Of a stretch of DNA of 37,095 nt, positions 15,804 through 24,637 are shown piece after piece (the stretch's first letter is position 1; the number at the start of each line of letters is the position of its first letter). A model generated the notes under the pieces. That model saw nothing but the letters and a program-made list of their open reading frames with translations, was not told the DNA's origin and did no database searches. The stretch is from UBA8403 sp964455155 (GTDB taxonomy: Bacteria > Bacteroidota > Bacteroidia > Cytophagales > Amoebophilaceae), in NCBI GenBank assembly GCA_964455155.1, contig CAYVYH010000008.1, positions 1 through 37,095 on the forward strand, read 5' to 3'. The position numbers and the translations under genes were made by a program.

Positions 15804-18761
15804 TTGCCCGTGGCTTTACAAACCTCTTTCTTAGAAGACTTGGCAGCCGAGCTCTATGCCCAGCACCGCCGTCGTCTCCATGAAATAACCGTTGTTTTCC
15901 CTACTTGGCGGACAGTGGAGGTGTTCAAGCGCTGTCTGGCTGCCCATCTGTCTCAACCCACTTGGGCTCCTAGGATCCTAAACATTGAAACATTGATGCG
16001 ACAGCTTAGTCCGCTCAAACAAGCGAATACCCTGCTATTAACGCATGTACTTTATCAGACTTTTCAGGCATTAAAACCACGAGAGGAATCTTTTGAGCAA
16101 TTTTATTTTTGGGGGAGTGTGTTACTTCAAGATTTGGATGTCATCGAGAAGTACCTGGTCGATGCTGATCATCTTTTTACCGACCTGAGTCAACAAAAAG
16201 AGCTTAGTCTATCTTACGATTATTTGACCGAAGCGCAACGAGCCACTATTCAGTCTTTCTGGAAGAATTTTGAACGACGGCTGTCGACACATCAACAGGA
16301 ATTCCTTGACCTCTGGAAGCTACTTCCTACAGTCTACCAATACTTTAAAAAACGGTTACAGGACCGGGGTATTGGTTATCAGGGGCTGTGCCATAAAGCA
16401 GCCTACGAGGCCTTGGTATCAGGCACTACAGCGGTCCCACATGGTCAGTGGGTTTTTGCTGGGTTTAATGTGCTAACACCTGTAAAAGAAAAAATATTGG
16501 CCTGGTACCAAAAAAACCTACCCACATCATTTTATTGGGACTTGGATGCCTACTACATGGAAGATATGCAACAAGAGGCAGGGATATACTTGAGGGCACA
16601 TCAAAAAAAGCCGTACTTCCAGGCCAGCTTTAGCAAACCCTTTCCTAAGCGACTTTCCGAGGGTGCTCAAGAGATTTGTCTCACAGCCGTAGCGTCTGAG
16701 GTAGGACAGGCACAGGTGATGGGTGCCCAGCTACAGGCTCTTATGGAGGCACAAGGGGTAGATTTTGTACCCCAGAAAACAGCCATCGTTTTGGCCAACG
16801 AATCCCTACTCCTGCCCGTACTGCACGCTTTGTCCCTCAACGCGACCCAAGTCAGTACACACCTGGGCTATCCGCTCAAAAATACGACTACTTACCACCT
16901 GCTCGAGCATCTACTAGTACTGCAATCTGCTGCTCAAGAAAAATCTTATTCAGGCTGCTGGGCTGCCCATCATGTACTGTCTGTGCTCAACCACCCGTAC
17001 ATAATGAGCTGGGACGTTACCATGGCACAGGTTACTATCAACCGCATCAAAGAAGCCAAGCATAGTTACGTAGATCAGGCCACGCTGGTCCAAGAGAATG
17101 CTTTTTATGCTACAATCTTTCATATTTTGGGCCCCCAAGATTGCCTGTTACAGTATTTGATCGGGGTGTTGAAGCATGTGAGCTCTTGTATAGAAGCTTC
17201 CGATGTGCCTTCACACTTCTTAGAAAAAGTAGCGTTACATCAACTTTTGCGGCAGCTAGGTAGACTGCAAGAAGTTTTGACGCCCCCCCTTACTAAGGGA
17301 GAGGCATTGCTCCAACTACTTCGGCAGCTGGTACAGTCTGTTCGGCTTCCCCTAGGCCTTCAATCACCAGACGGCATTCAGGTATTGGATATACGTGCTA
17401 CGCGCAACTTAGATTTCGATTATGTCTTCATTGTGGGGATGAATGAGGGCCATTGCCCAGCACAGAATAGCTCAGCTTCCTTGATCCCATATAGTCTTCG
17501 TAAGGGCTATGGCCTACCCACAGCCGACCAGCACCAATCGGCCTTGTATGCCTATTATTTTTATCGCTTGCTTCAGCGCGCCCAACAGGTGTATATCACC
17601 TATAGTACAAAAACTGCAACTGGCAACCAGAGTGAGATGAGCCGTTACCTTTGGCAGCTGCTCTATGAATCTAAGTTGTCTGTGAAAAAAAAGGCTGTTG
17701 CTCAGCCCATTTACTTATCTACGATTCAGCCTATTGTGATCCCTAAGAAGGACTTAGTCTGGCAGCGGTTGAGGAAGTTTATACTACATGCTGACGGCAC
17801 GGGGCAGCACTTGACGCCATCTGCATTGAATACGTACCTCGACTGTAGTCTGCGTTTTTACTTCCACTATCTTGTACAACTGCAGTCTCCAGCACCACTC
17901 CAACAAGCGACCCACGCGTTGGTATTTGGTAAGCTCTTGCATGTAGCCGTGGAAAGGCTGTATACACCGCTGATGAACAAAAAATGGGGCCAGCCTCTGC
18001 AGCTCCAGGACTTGAAAGTGTTGCAAAAAGACGTAGAGCTTGTAGTCAAAAATACTTTTGCCAGTGCTTTTCACCCAGGTCAGCATCAATGGATGTCCTT
18101 GCAAGGCGGTGATGCCATTGCTCAGTCCGTTATGACCAAGCTGGTGAGGAGAGTTTTGGTTCTTGACCAAGCGTATGCCCCTTTCGTACTCATTGGCCTA
18201 GAGGTGGGTCGTCAGATCCCTCTTGATCTCGACTTTGATCTGGACCCAGCCACACGTGTGCGGTTGCGTGGTATCATAGATCGAGTGGATTGGAAAGCCG
18301 GTGTTTTTCGTGTGTTAGACTACAAGACTGGCCTTGATGAGAAGAAGATAAAGAGTATTCCCGTCTTGTTCGATAGAGCAGCCCTCAGACGGAATAAAGC
18401 GGCTTTTCAAACATTTTTTTATGCATGGCTCTTTCAACAGCGGGGCCGTGCACACATTACTGCCATGACTCTAGCCTCGGGCCAGCAGACTAGTCCTGTC
18501 GGAGACGTCAGCATCATGCCAGGTCTGCTTAATACCCGCCAGCTCTTTGATGATCATTTTGACCCTCGGTTTTTCCTCCAAAAACCCGGTAGCCGCACCC
18601 ACATCCCTATCGAGGACATTACGCCTTATCAAGAAGAGTGGGAGCAAGGATTGCGCCAAACGCTGACGGAATTATTGAACCCTGCTGTTCCTTTTTCCCA
18701 GACGGATGATGAGACTCGGTGTGTATCCTGTCCTTATAAAGGCATCTGTCAGCGATATTAA
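15804..18761 (+). CDS. addB: AddB-like PD-(D/E)XK nuclease with four-Cys iron-sulfur site
   Basis: Likely partner of the AddA-like helicase in double-strand-break processing. The N-terminal part is helicase-derived (ITVVFPTWRTVEVFKRCL) but shows no Walker A, as is common for this subunit in Bacteroidetes. A middle block VLDIRATRNLDFDYVFIVGMNEGHCP resembles the AddB/RecC region near UvrD motif V. The nuclease domain starts with LTPSALNTYLDCSLRFYFHY, continues with RGIIDRVD and VLDYKTG (D839, K841), and ends TRCVSCPYKGICQRY. C681, C973, C976 and C982 form the four-cysteine set of the AddB Fe-S cluster that staples the nuclease domain. The length is 985 residues. The start ATG 15804 gives a sensible N-terminus. 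It is separated from addA by unrelated genes and IS debris, which is atypical of an operonic pair. Confidence 0.88.
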   Translation: MPVALQTSFLEDLAAELYAQHRRRLHEITVVFPTWRTVEVFKRCLAAHLSQPTWAPRILNIETLMRQLSPLKQANTLLLTHVLYQTFQALKPREESFEQFYFWGSVLLQDLDVIEKYLVDADHLFTDLSQQKELSLSYDYLTEAQRATIQSFWKNFERRLSTHQQEFLDLWKLLPTVYQYFKKRLQDRGIGYQGLCHKAAYEALVSGTTAVPHGQWVFAGFNVLTPVKEKILAWYQKNLPTSFYWDLDAYYMEDMQQEAGIYLRAHQKKPYFQASFSKPFPKRLSEGAQEICLTAVASEVGQAQVMGAQLQALMEAQGVDFVPQKTAIVLANESLLLPVLHALSLNATQVSTHLGYPLKNTTTYHLLEHLLVLQSAAQEKSYSGCWAAHHVLSVLNHPYIMSWDVTMAQVTINRIKEAKHSYVDQATLVQENAFYATIFHILGPQDCLLQYLIGVLKHVSSCIEASDVPSHFLEKVALHQLLRQLGRLQEVLTPPLTKGEALLQLLRQLVQSVRLPLGLQSPDGIQVLDIRATRNLDFDYVFIVGMNEGHCPAQNSSASLIPYSLRKGYGLPTADQHQSALYAYYFYRLLQRAQQVYITYSTKTATGNQSEMSRYLWQLLYESKLSVKKKAVAQPIYLSTIQPIVIPKKDLVWQRLRKFILHADGTGQHLTPSALNTYLDCSLRFYFHYLVQLQSPAPLQQATHALVFGKLLHVAVERLYTPLMNKKWGQPLQLQDLKVLQKDVELVVKNTFASAFHPGQHQWMSLQGGDAIAQSVMTKLVRRVLVLDQAYAPFVLIGLEVGRQIPLDLDFDLDPATRVRLRGIIDRVDWKAGVFRVLDYKTGLDEKKIKSIPVLFDRAALRRNKAAFQTFFYAWLFQQRGRAHITAMTLASGQQTSPVGDVSIMPGLLNTRQLFDDHFDPRFFLQKPGSRTHIPIEDITPYQEEWEQGLRQTLTELLNPAVPFSQTDDETRCVSCPYKGICQRY

Positions 18762-18953
18762 GTGCGCTTGGATCAATAGGATCAGATTGTAGCCTACTCT
18801 TTTTCCTCGTTAAGAAGGTAAGTGCCGTTGCCGTTATGCTCCTTGGATAGGATCCAAGCCAATGGGCGCGTATGCCCATTAGGGTTGATCGATTTCAGGT
18901 GCTTCTTTGCGCATCTGAGTAGTACAAGAGGGTGTATACGGCATAGGGCTGGG

Positions 18954-20141
18954 TTACTTGTACTTATTTTTTAGCGTTGTTCTTTGTTCTTGGAGTGCAT
19001 CTATACTTTCATCAATATCGCCTCTGCTAACGCTTAAGATGATGCCCACAGCCATGCCTGTGAATAAAAGAGAGGTGCCTCCCATACTTACAAAGGGCAA
19101 GGGAATTCCTGTAACAGGTCCCAGGCCTACTGCTACACCCATATTGACCATGGCTTGGAGTACCAGTGCAAAGCTGAGGCCAGCTGATAACAACCCACCG
19201 TAAGCCCGGTTGCTTTGAGAAACATTACGAATGCCTTTGTAGAGCAAGGCTAAGTACAGCAGTACGACCACGATGCCACCCACTAGACCATACTCTTCTA
19301 CCAGAATAGCATAGATGAAATCTGAGTAAGGATGGGGTAAAAAGTTTCTTTGCTGGCTGTTGCCTGGTCCCTTGCCATACAACCCACCCGTGGCAATTGC
19401 GATGTATGCCTGCTCTGTTTGGAAGGGTAGCTTGTCTTGGGTAAAGACTCTCAGACGGCTCAGCGCTGTTGCGCCCCTTTGTCCTGCAAACATAGCAACG
19501 CAACCTACCATGAGGCCGACTGCCGTCAGCATCATAAGGTATTTGATAGGTGTTCTGCCGATATACATCAACAGCATACAGGTAAGCAAGAGCAACAAAG
19601 CAGAAGAAAAGTTAGTAAGTGCAATGAGACCACAAATGACGCCACACCACACTAGCATAGGCATCAAAGTTTCCTGAAAATTGCCAATGTGGCGCTGTTG
19701 TTTGGCCAGCATATTGGCGAGATTGGCTATCAAAGCGAGTTGGGCTAAATCGGAGGGTTGAAAAGCCTTGTTGATGACGGGGATGGTCAGCCAACGAGAA
19801 GCTTCATTGAGGGTGAGTCCATAGCGCCAAGTCAAGAGTAGTAGCGGTATAGAGATCCATAAAGCAAGCTTAGACAGGCCTGCATAGTAGCGATAGTCGA
19901 TCTTATGTGCCACCCACATGACTCCCAAACTACTCAGTATTAGCAAAGAATGTTTGACCAAATAATATTCTGTATTGCCTTGCATCTTGCGATAAGCCAA
20001 AGCGCTGGCAGCACTGTAAACGGTCAGAATGCTCAAAGTGGTTAATAACAACATGATCGCCCATATAAATGGGTCACCTTTGAGATGGCGTTTTAACCAC
20101 TGATTAATGGGTTGTTTCACCGCTTGGTTGATTTTGCTCAT
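18954..20141 (-). CDS. ftsW: FtsW/RodA-family SEDS glycosyltransferase
   Basis: SEDS-family membrane protein that polymerises lipid II into glycan strands, here most likely the division-specific FtsW because it follows murD. The protein is almost entirely hydrophobic helices. Family signatures include LTVYSAASALAYR near the first helix, the RWLTIP...FQPSDLAQLALI region, LPFQTEQAYIAIATGGLYGKGPGNSQQRNFLPHPYSDFIYAILVEEYGLVGG (the periplasmic catalytic loop area) and GPVTGIPLPFVSMGGTSLL. The ATG at 20141 gives 395 residues and leaves 16 bases after the murD stop; an upstream GTG at 20180 would overlap murD by 23 bases and is less convincing. It is probably co-transcribed with murD. Confidence 0.93.
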   Translation of the reverse strand: MSKINQAVKQPINQWLKRHLKGDPFIWAIMLLLTTLSILTVYSAASALAYRKMQGNTEYYLVKHSLLILSSLGVMWVAHKIDYRYYAGLSKLALWISIPLLLLTWRYGLTLNEASRWLTIPVINKAFQPSDLAQLALIANLANMLAKQQRHIGNFQETLMPMLVWCGVICGLIALTNFSSALLLLLTCMLLMYIGRTPIKYLMMLTAVGLMVGCVAMFAGQRGATALSRLRVFTQDKLPFQTEQAYIAIATGGLYGKGPGNSQQRNFLPHPYSDFIYAILVEEYGLVGGIVVVLLYLALLYKGIRNVSQSNRAYGGLLSAGLSFALVLQAMVNMGVAVGLGPVTGIPLPFVSMGGTSLLFTGMAVGIILSVSRGDIDESIDALQEQRTTLKNKYK

Positions 20142-20157
20142 GAGGTCAATGGGCTGT

Positions 20158-21483
20158 TTATCGCCTCTTGTCTTGGGCACTTTGTGCTAGCAGCACGGCT
20201 TGTTTAAAACGTTCGCCTCTGTCTTCAAAATTTTTGAATAGGTCAAAGCTAGCGCAAGCTGGGGAGAGCAGTACAATGTCTGTAGGTTTTGCTAACGCAA
20301 GTGCTATGGCTACTGCCTCTTCCATGTACTGTGTTTCATGGATAGGTGCTACGAGTTGCTGAAAGGCCTGGCGTATCTTCGTGTTGTCTTTTCCCAGGCA
20401 AACCATCGCCTTGATACGTGTTTTGGCAAGAAGTTGAAGTATTGTATAGTCATTGCCTTTGTCTATGCCGCCCGCTATCCAGACGATGGGTTGCGAGAAA
20501 CTCATCAAAGCAGCGTAAGTTGCCGCGACATTGGTGCCCTTGGAGTCGTTGTAGAAATGGACGCCATCAATTTGCGTAACCCACTCGATGCGGTGAGGGA
20601 TACCTTTGAAAGTCGTTAGTCCTGCTTGTATTTGGGCCGTGTCGATGCCTAGGATTTGGGCCACTTTTAAGGCCACTAGGGCGTTGAACTTATTGTGCTT
20701 TCCCGAAAGTTTGAAATTAGAGGCATCGAATATGGAACGCGATGTATCTGCCCCGGTGCTGTGCTCTATTGATATGGGATGTTGACGAGGTAATAGGGTA
20801 TGTTCCTGTCGATAAGTCCGTATGTGGGCGTCGTCTTGGTTGTAGATGAAATGGTCTGTAGAAGTCATATTGCGCAGTATGTTGAACTTAGCTCGCGTAT
20901 AAAGTTCCATTTGGCCCTGATATCGATCTAGGTGATCTGGCGTGATGTTCAGTAAACATGCAATAGCTAGTTTGCAACCGTATATCCCCTCTAACTGAAA
21001 ACTACTCAACTCGAGTAGGTAGTATGCACGATCTTTTTCTAAGACTTTTCTAGCAAAGCTGGTGCCTACATTGCCAACCATATCCACATCAAGCCCTGCT
21101 TCTTTTAGCAAGTGGTATATGAGGTGTGTTGTGGTTGTCTTGCCGTTGGTGCCTGTCACGCCAATTAGTGAAGCCTGGGTATAGCGGCTGGCTAGCTCTA
21201 TTTCGGAAATGATGGGGATACCTCTTTGGTGAATTGCCTCAATGATGGGGGTAGTATCTGGTATGCCTGGACTTTTGACTACTTCATCGGCTTCCAGGAT
21301 AGTATCCTGGGAGTGATGTCTCTCTTCAAAGATAATTTCGTGTGCTATGAGCGCCTCTTTATAAGGTGCGGCAATCCTACCTGCATCGGAGACAAATACT
21401 GACAACCCCCTTGCTTGTGCCAGCAGTGCTGCACCTGTACCACTTTCTCCTGCGCCCAGAATCGCTATTTTTTTGATGGACAT
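20158..21483 (-). CDS. murD: UDP-N-acetylmuramoyl-L-alanine--D-glutamate ligase
   Basis: MurD adds D-glutamate to UDP-MurNAc-L-Ala in the cytoplasm, a step in peptidoglycan precursor synthesis. From the ATG at 21483 (MSIKKIAILGAGESGTG) the protein has 441 residues, the usual size. The Rossmann-like N-terminus binds the UDP part. The ATP loop is VTGTNGKTTTTHL at 109-121. Further signatures are LLELSSFQLEG, ITPDHLDRY and FYNDSKGTNVAATYAAL, followed by WIAGGIDKGNDY. The frame runs open to 21654, but those extra 57 residues match nothing and are rejected. It lies directly upstream of ftsW, and this part of a dcw-like cluster stands without the other mur/fts genes in the window. It is divergent from typA. 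Confidence 0.95.
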   Translation of the reverse strand: MSIKKIAILGAGESGTGAALLAQARGLSVFVSDAGRIAAPYKEALIAHEIIFEERHHSQDTILEADEVVKSPGIPDTTPIIEAIHQRGIPIISEIELASRYTQASLIGVTGTNGKTTTTHLIYHLLKEAGLDVDMVGNVGTSFARKVLEKDRAYYLLELSSFQLEGIYGCKLAIACLLNITPDHLDRYQGQMELYTRAKFNILRNMTSTDHFIYNQDDAHIRTYRQEHTLLPRQHPISIEHSTGADTSRSIFDASNFKLSGKHNKFNALVALKVAQILGIDTAQIQAGLTTFKGIPHRIEWVTQIDGVHFYNDSKGTNVAATYAALMSFSQPIVWIAGGIDKGNDYTILQLLAKTRIKAMVCLGKDNTKIRQAFQQLVAPIHETQYMEEAVAIALALAKPTDIVLLSPACASFDLFKNFEDRGERFKQAVLLAQSAQDKRR

Positions 21484-21634
21484 AAAATATATTGCTATGC
21501 GGTGTGTCAAGCCAACGGGCACTTCAAGTAACCACGGTGTGCATCCTAGTCGGGGCTTGTGTCTATTGAAAATAGCCCCTTGCCCACGCAAAGAAAAGCG
21601 TATGTGCATTGTGTTTTCCCCGGATGAGTAGCAC

Positions 21635-21660
21635 TTTTGTGGGCCGTTGGGCACACAAAA
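21635..21660. promoter_or_regulatory. Inverted repeat just upstream of typA
   Basis: TTTTGTG (21635-21641) and CACAAAA (21654-21660) form a perfect 7-bp inverted repeat with a 12-nt loop, ending 11 bases before the typA ATG. In the transcript it would form a hairpin at the ribosome-binding region; in DNA it could be an operator in the murD/typA divergent spacer. Purely structural evidence. Confidence 0.3.
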
Positions 21661-21671
21661 AACGCAAGTTT

Positions 21672-23492
21672 ATGGAAGAGATTCGAAATATTGCCATTAT
21701 TTCTCACGTGGATCATGGCAAAACCACCATGATTGACTCGCTGCTGCAGCAGTGCGGCACCTTTCGTGCCAACCAAAACATCATAGAGCGGGTCATGGAT
21801 AGTAATGACTTGGAAAAAGAACGGGGTATCACCATTCTTGCCAAATGCACTTCAATCAAATGGAATGATTTTCGTGTCAACATTATTGATACCCCCGGAC
21901 ACGCTGATTTTGGTGGAGAAGTAGAACGTGTGTTGTCTATGGCCGATGGTGTCATGCTATTGGTTGATGCTGCTGAGGGGCCTATGCCACAGACTAAGTT
22001 TGTTTTAGGTAAGGCACTATCGCAAGGATTGAAGCCTGTGGTGGTCATCAACAAAGTGGATCGCTCCGACGCCCGTCCCGATGAAGTAGTCAATGACGTG
22101 TTTGACTTATTTGCCACATTGGGTGCTAATGACCAGCAGCTTGACTTTCCTATACTTTATGCTTCAGGACGTAGTGGCTGGTGTGTGCGTGAATTGCAAG
22201 ATGAACGAAAAGACCTTACGCCCATGCTAGAGCTCATCGTGGCGCATGTGCCGGTGCCTCAGGTGGATAAGGAAGGGCCCTTTGCCATGTTGGCTACCTT
22301 ATTAGATTCAGATGCATTCCTGGGTCGTATGCTCACAGGGCGCATTGTCAGTGGCACGGCCACCTTAAATATGCCTATCAAAGTATTGAACTTGCAGGGT
22401 GAGCAGTTAGAATGCGGCCGGCTCACCAAACTACAAATCTTCTCTGGCGTGGAGCGTGTGCCGGTGAGTAAGGCTGTTGCTGGTGATATTGTCTCTATTG
22501 CCGGTACGAAAATTGCCTCAGTGGCCGACACAATTTGCGATGTAAGTGTCAACAGACCGGTACCCTCTACGCCCATTGACCCACCGACCATGGCCATTAC
22601 CATCAGTGTCAATGATTCTCCCTTAGCTGGCCAAGAGGGCTCAAAAGTGACCAGTCGTATGCTCTATGATCGGCTCATGGCAGAGGCTGAAACCAATGTG
22701 GCCATCACTGTCACCCGGTCAGCAAACAAAGATAGTTTTGAGGTAGGTGGCCGTGGAGAATTGCAATTGGGCGTACTCATCGAGACAATGCGTCGCGAAG
22801 GATTTGAAATGTCTATTTCACGTCCACGTGTTTTGCTCCAAAAAGATAGCAATGGTGTACTACTGGAGCCTATGGAAGAAGTTGTCGTTGATGTTGATGA
22901 GGATTTTAGTGGAACGGTGGTGAAGAAAGTATCGTTGCGCAAAGGGATTATGACAGATATGCGCCCGTCTGGTAGGGGAAAAACGCGCATTACTTTCTTG
23001 GCCCCGTCGCGCGGATTAATTGGTTATCAAAGTGAGTTTCTCACCGATACACGGGGTACGGGCGTGATGAACAGACTTTACCATAGTCATGCAAAACATA
23101 AGGGTGCTATTGAAGGCCGTCGCAATGGTGTGCTTGTCTCCACGGGTCAAGGTGATGCTGTTGCTTACGCTATCTTCAATCTGCAGGATAGAGGCACCAT
23201 GTTTGTGAGTCCTCAAGACAAAGTTTATGGGGGCATGATAGTAGGCGAACATAACCGAGAAAACGACTTGGAAGTCAACATTTTGAAGGGTAAGCAACTC
23301 ACCAATATGCGTGCTTCTAGCACAGACGAGGCGGTGCGACTTGTGCCGCCTCGTAGAATCTCACTGGAGGCGATGCTCTCCTATATTGAAGAGGATGAGC
23401 TTCTGGAAGTGACACCAGAAAGTCTCCGGCTACGTAAACGTGAGCTGGATCCCAACAGTCGCAAGAAAGCTTCCCGGACTGCTAAAAAATAA
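21672..23492 (+). CDS. typA: TypA/BipA translational GTPase
   Basis: Ribosome-associated GTPase involved in 50S assembly and stress or cold growth. From the ATG at 21672 (MEEIRNIAIISHVDHGKTT) it has 606 residues, exactly the family size; the 21 residues before it in the open frame are not conserved-looking. G motifs: HVDHGKTT at 12-19, the switch region KERGITILAKCTS, DTPGHADFGGEVERVLSMADG and NKVDRSDARPDEV. The C-terminal BipA domain contains GRGKTRITFLAPSRGLIGYQSEFLTDTRGTG. A hairpin lies just upstream of the start. The convergent CPBP gene follows after 119 bases, in which CGGAC-GAGGT-GTCCG (23561-23575) forms a hairpin. Confidence 0.97.
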   Translation: MEEIRNIAIISHVDHGKTTMIDSLLQQCGTFRANQNIIERVMDSNDLEKERGITILAKCTSIKWNDFRVNIIDTPGHADFGGEVERVLSMADGVMLLVDAAEGPMPQTKFVLGKALSQGLKPVVVINKVDRSDARPDEVVNDVFDLFATLGANDQQLDFPILYASGRSGWCVRELQDERKDLTPMLELIVAHVPVPQVDKEGPFAMLATLLDSDAFLGRMLTGRIVSGTATLNMPIKVLNLQGEQLECGRLTKLQIFSGVERVPVSKAVAGDIVSIAGTKIASVADTICDVSVNRPVPSTPIDPPTMAITISVNDSPLAGQEGSKVTSRMLYDRLMAEAETNVAITVTRSANKDSFEVGGRGELQLGVLIETMRREGFEMSISRPRVLLQKDSNGVLLEPMEEVVVDVDEDFSGTVVKKVSLRKGIMTDMRPSGRGKTRITFLAPSRGLIGYQSEFLTDTRGTGVMNRLYHSHAKHKGAIEGRRNGVLVSTGQGDAVAYAIFNLQDRGTMFVSPQDKVYGGMIVGEHNRENDLEVNILKGKQLTNMRASSTDEAVRLVPPRRISLEAMLSYIEEDELLEVTPESLRLRKRELDPNSRKKASRTAKK

Positions 23493-23560
23493 AAAAGGAA
23501 GAGTCTTTTGAGTAAGGGTGCTGCTGCTTTCGATGGAGTCTTGATGGCCGATACGGTGCG

Positions 23561-23575
23561 CGGACGAGGTGTCCG
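23561..23575. terminator. Hairpin between convergent typA and CPBP gene
   Basis: CGGAC-GAGGT-GTCCG is a 5-bp GC-rich stem, extendable outward through G-U pairs, in the middle of the 119-base convergent spacer. No T tract follows on the plus strand, so it is at most a weak or Rho-assisted terminator for either gene. Confidence 0.3.
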
Positions 23576-23611
23576 TGTGAGTCTAGCAATGGCCCTGACG
23601 TATGCCGCACA

Positions 23612-24526
23612 CTAGTACGAGCGGCTCTTTTTTTGATGCCGCAAGAGGGTGGCTAAGGTGATGACCATGACAACACAAAATATGAACACAGGTGTGGAAG
23701 GGGTATGTAGGGTGACGATGTCTTGCTCGATGAGTCCTCGTTGACATAAAAAGAGCGTGATTAGCGTGAAGACGTTGTTAAAAAAATGCGCAATTATAGG
23801 AAAAAGTAAATCCTTGGTCCACCAATAAATATAACCAAACAATGCCCCGAGTAAAAACCGAGGCAGGAAGCCATAAAACTGAAGATGAATGGCGCTAAAG
23901 ATAAAAGCGCTGATTCCAATGGCCAGGTGGATGTTATCGGTGAGCTCATGGCAAATTTTCTGGACTAGGCCCCTAAAAAGGAGCTCTTCACCCACGGCGG
24001 GAATAACACCTATGACCACGATGGCTCCCCCTAGCTCCTCTAGCGATCGAAAAGTGGTGAATAGGGTGGTAATTTTTTGTAAGGTAGCTTCTTTTTCTTG
24101 TGCCCATATTTCAAATGTCTTGAGCCAGTGGGGAAATGTGATAACCGTGTTCCATTGAATCAACCAGGTGTTGACCACCATGAAAACTAGGACTAATCCT
24201 AGAGTGAGGAGTAAGGGTATAGTGTAACGTTGGTTCCACTGAAAGAGTGTCTGTACACGCTGCTGCGTGAAAACGTGTAAGTAGAGTAAAGGTGCTACAA
24301 TAAATGCACTGCTAGATATGATAGCTTGTACCATGAGCAGTGGCCACTTCGGAGGTATCGCTGTCTTCATAGCTTCTTCAACGCTACCAATACCTGAAAA
24401 AAAAACTTTGGACGCTGCCAGTTTGCCTAAAAGAGCACCCAACGTTACCAAAGAAAATAACAAGGCAAGATGGCTCCAGGACGCTCTGCTGACGGATGTA
24501 GAAGGAACCGTATGTTTTCTAGGCAT
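23612..24526 (-). CDS. CPBP-family intramembrane metalloprotease
   Basis: Membrane protein of the CPBP/Abi (CAAX protease and bacteriocin-processing) family. The 304 residues contain several hydrophobic helices. All three catalytic motifs are present: EExxxR as E180-E181-R185 (GEELLFRGL), FxxxH as F210-H214 (FSAIH) and HxxxN as H247-N251 (HFFNN). The substrate is unknown; family members process prenylated or peptide substrates, or protect against bacteriocins. The N-terminal extension RKHTVPSTSVSRASW is polar and basic. The gene is convergent with typA and divergent from dusB, 111 bases apart, so it is a single-gene unit. Confidence 0.9.
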   Translation of the reverse strand: MPRKHTVPSTSVSRASWSHLALLFSLVTLGALLGKLAASKVFFSGIGSVEEAMKTAIPPKWPLLMVQAIISSSAFIVAPLLYLHVFTQQRVQTLFQWNQRYTIPLLLTLGLVLVFMVVNTWLIQWNTVITFPHWLKTFEIWAQEKEATLQKITTLFTTFRSLEELGGAIVVIGVIPAVGEELLFRGLVQKICHELTDNIHLAIGISAFIFSAIHLQFYGFLPRFLLGALFGYIYWWTKDLLFPIIAHFFNNVFTLITLFLCQRGLIEQDIVTLHTPSTPVFIFCVVMVITLATLLRHQKKSRSY

Positions 24527-24637
24527 ATATGCACCAAACTTACATAAAAATATGGAGGCCTATCACTGATTGACCCACTTATACGTGGTTTCAGCAACTG
24601 ATTTGAAAAGAGTACGAGACCGTCCTTACAATATACT

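Noticed and set aside
20142..20180. GTG start for ftsW inside murD
   Set aside because: The ATG at 20141 gives a normal N-terminus without a 23-base overlap; the GTG start remains possible but is less likely.
21484..21654. 57-residue upstream extension of murD
   Set aside because: The ATG at 21483 starts the conserved MSIKKIAILGAGESG and gives the normal 441 residues; the extension is unlike MurD and overlaps the typA leader.
21609..21671. 21-residue upstream extension of typA
   Set aside because: The family begins at MEEIRNIAII; the extension would run through the inverted repeat and matches nothing.
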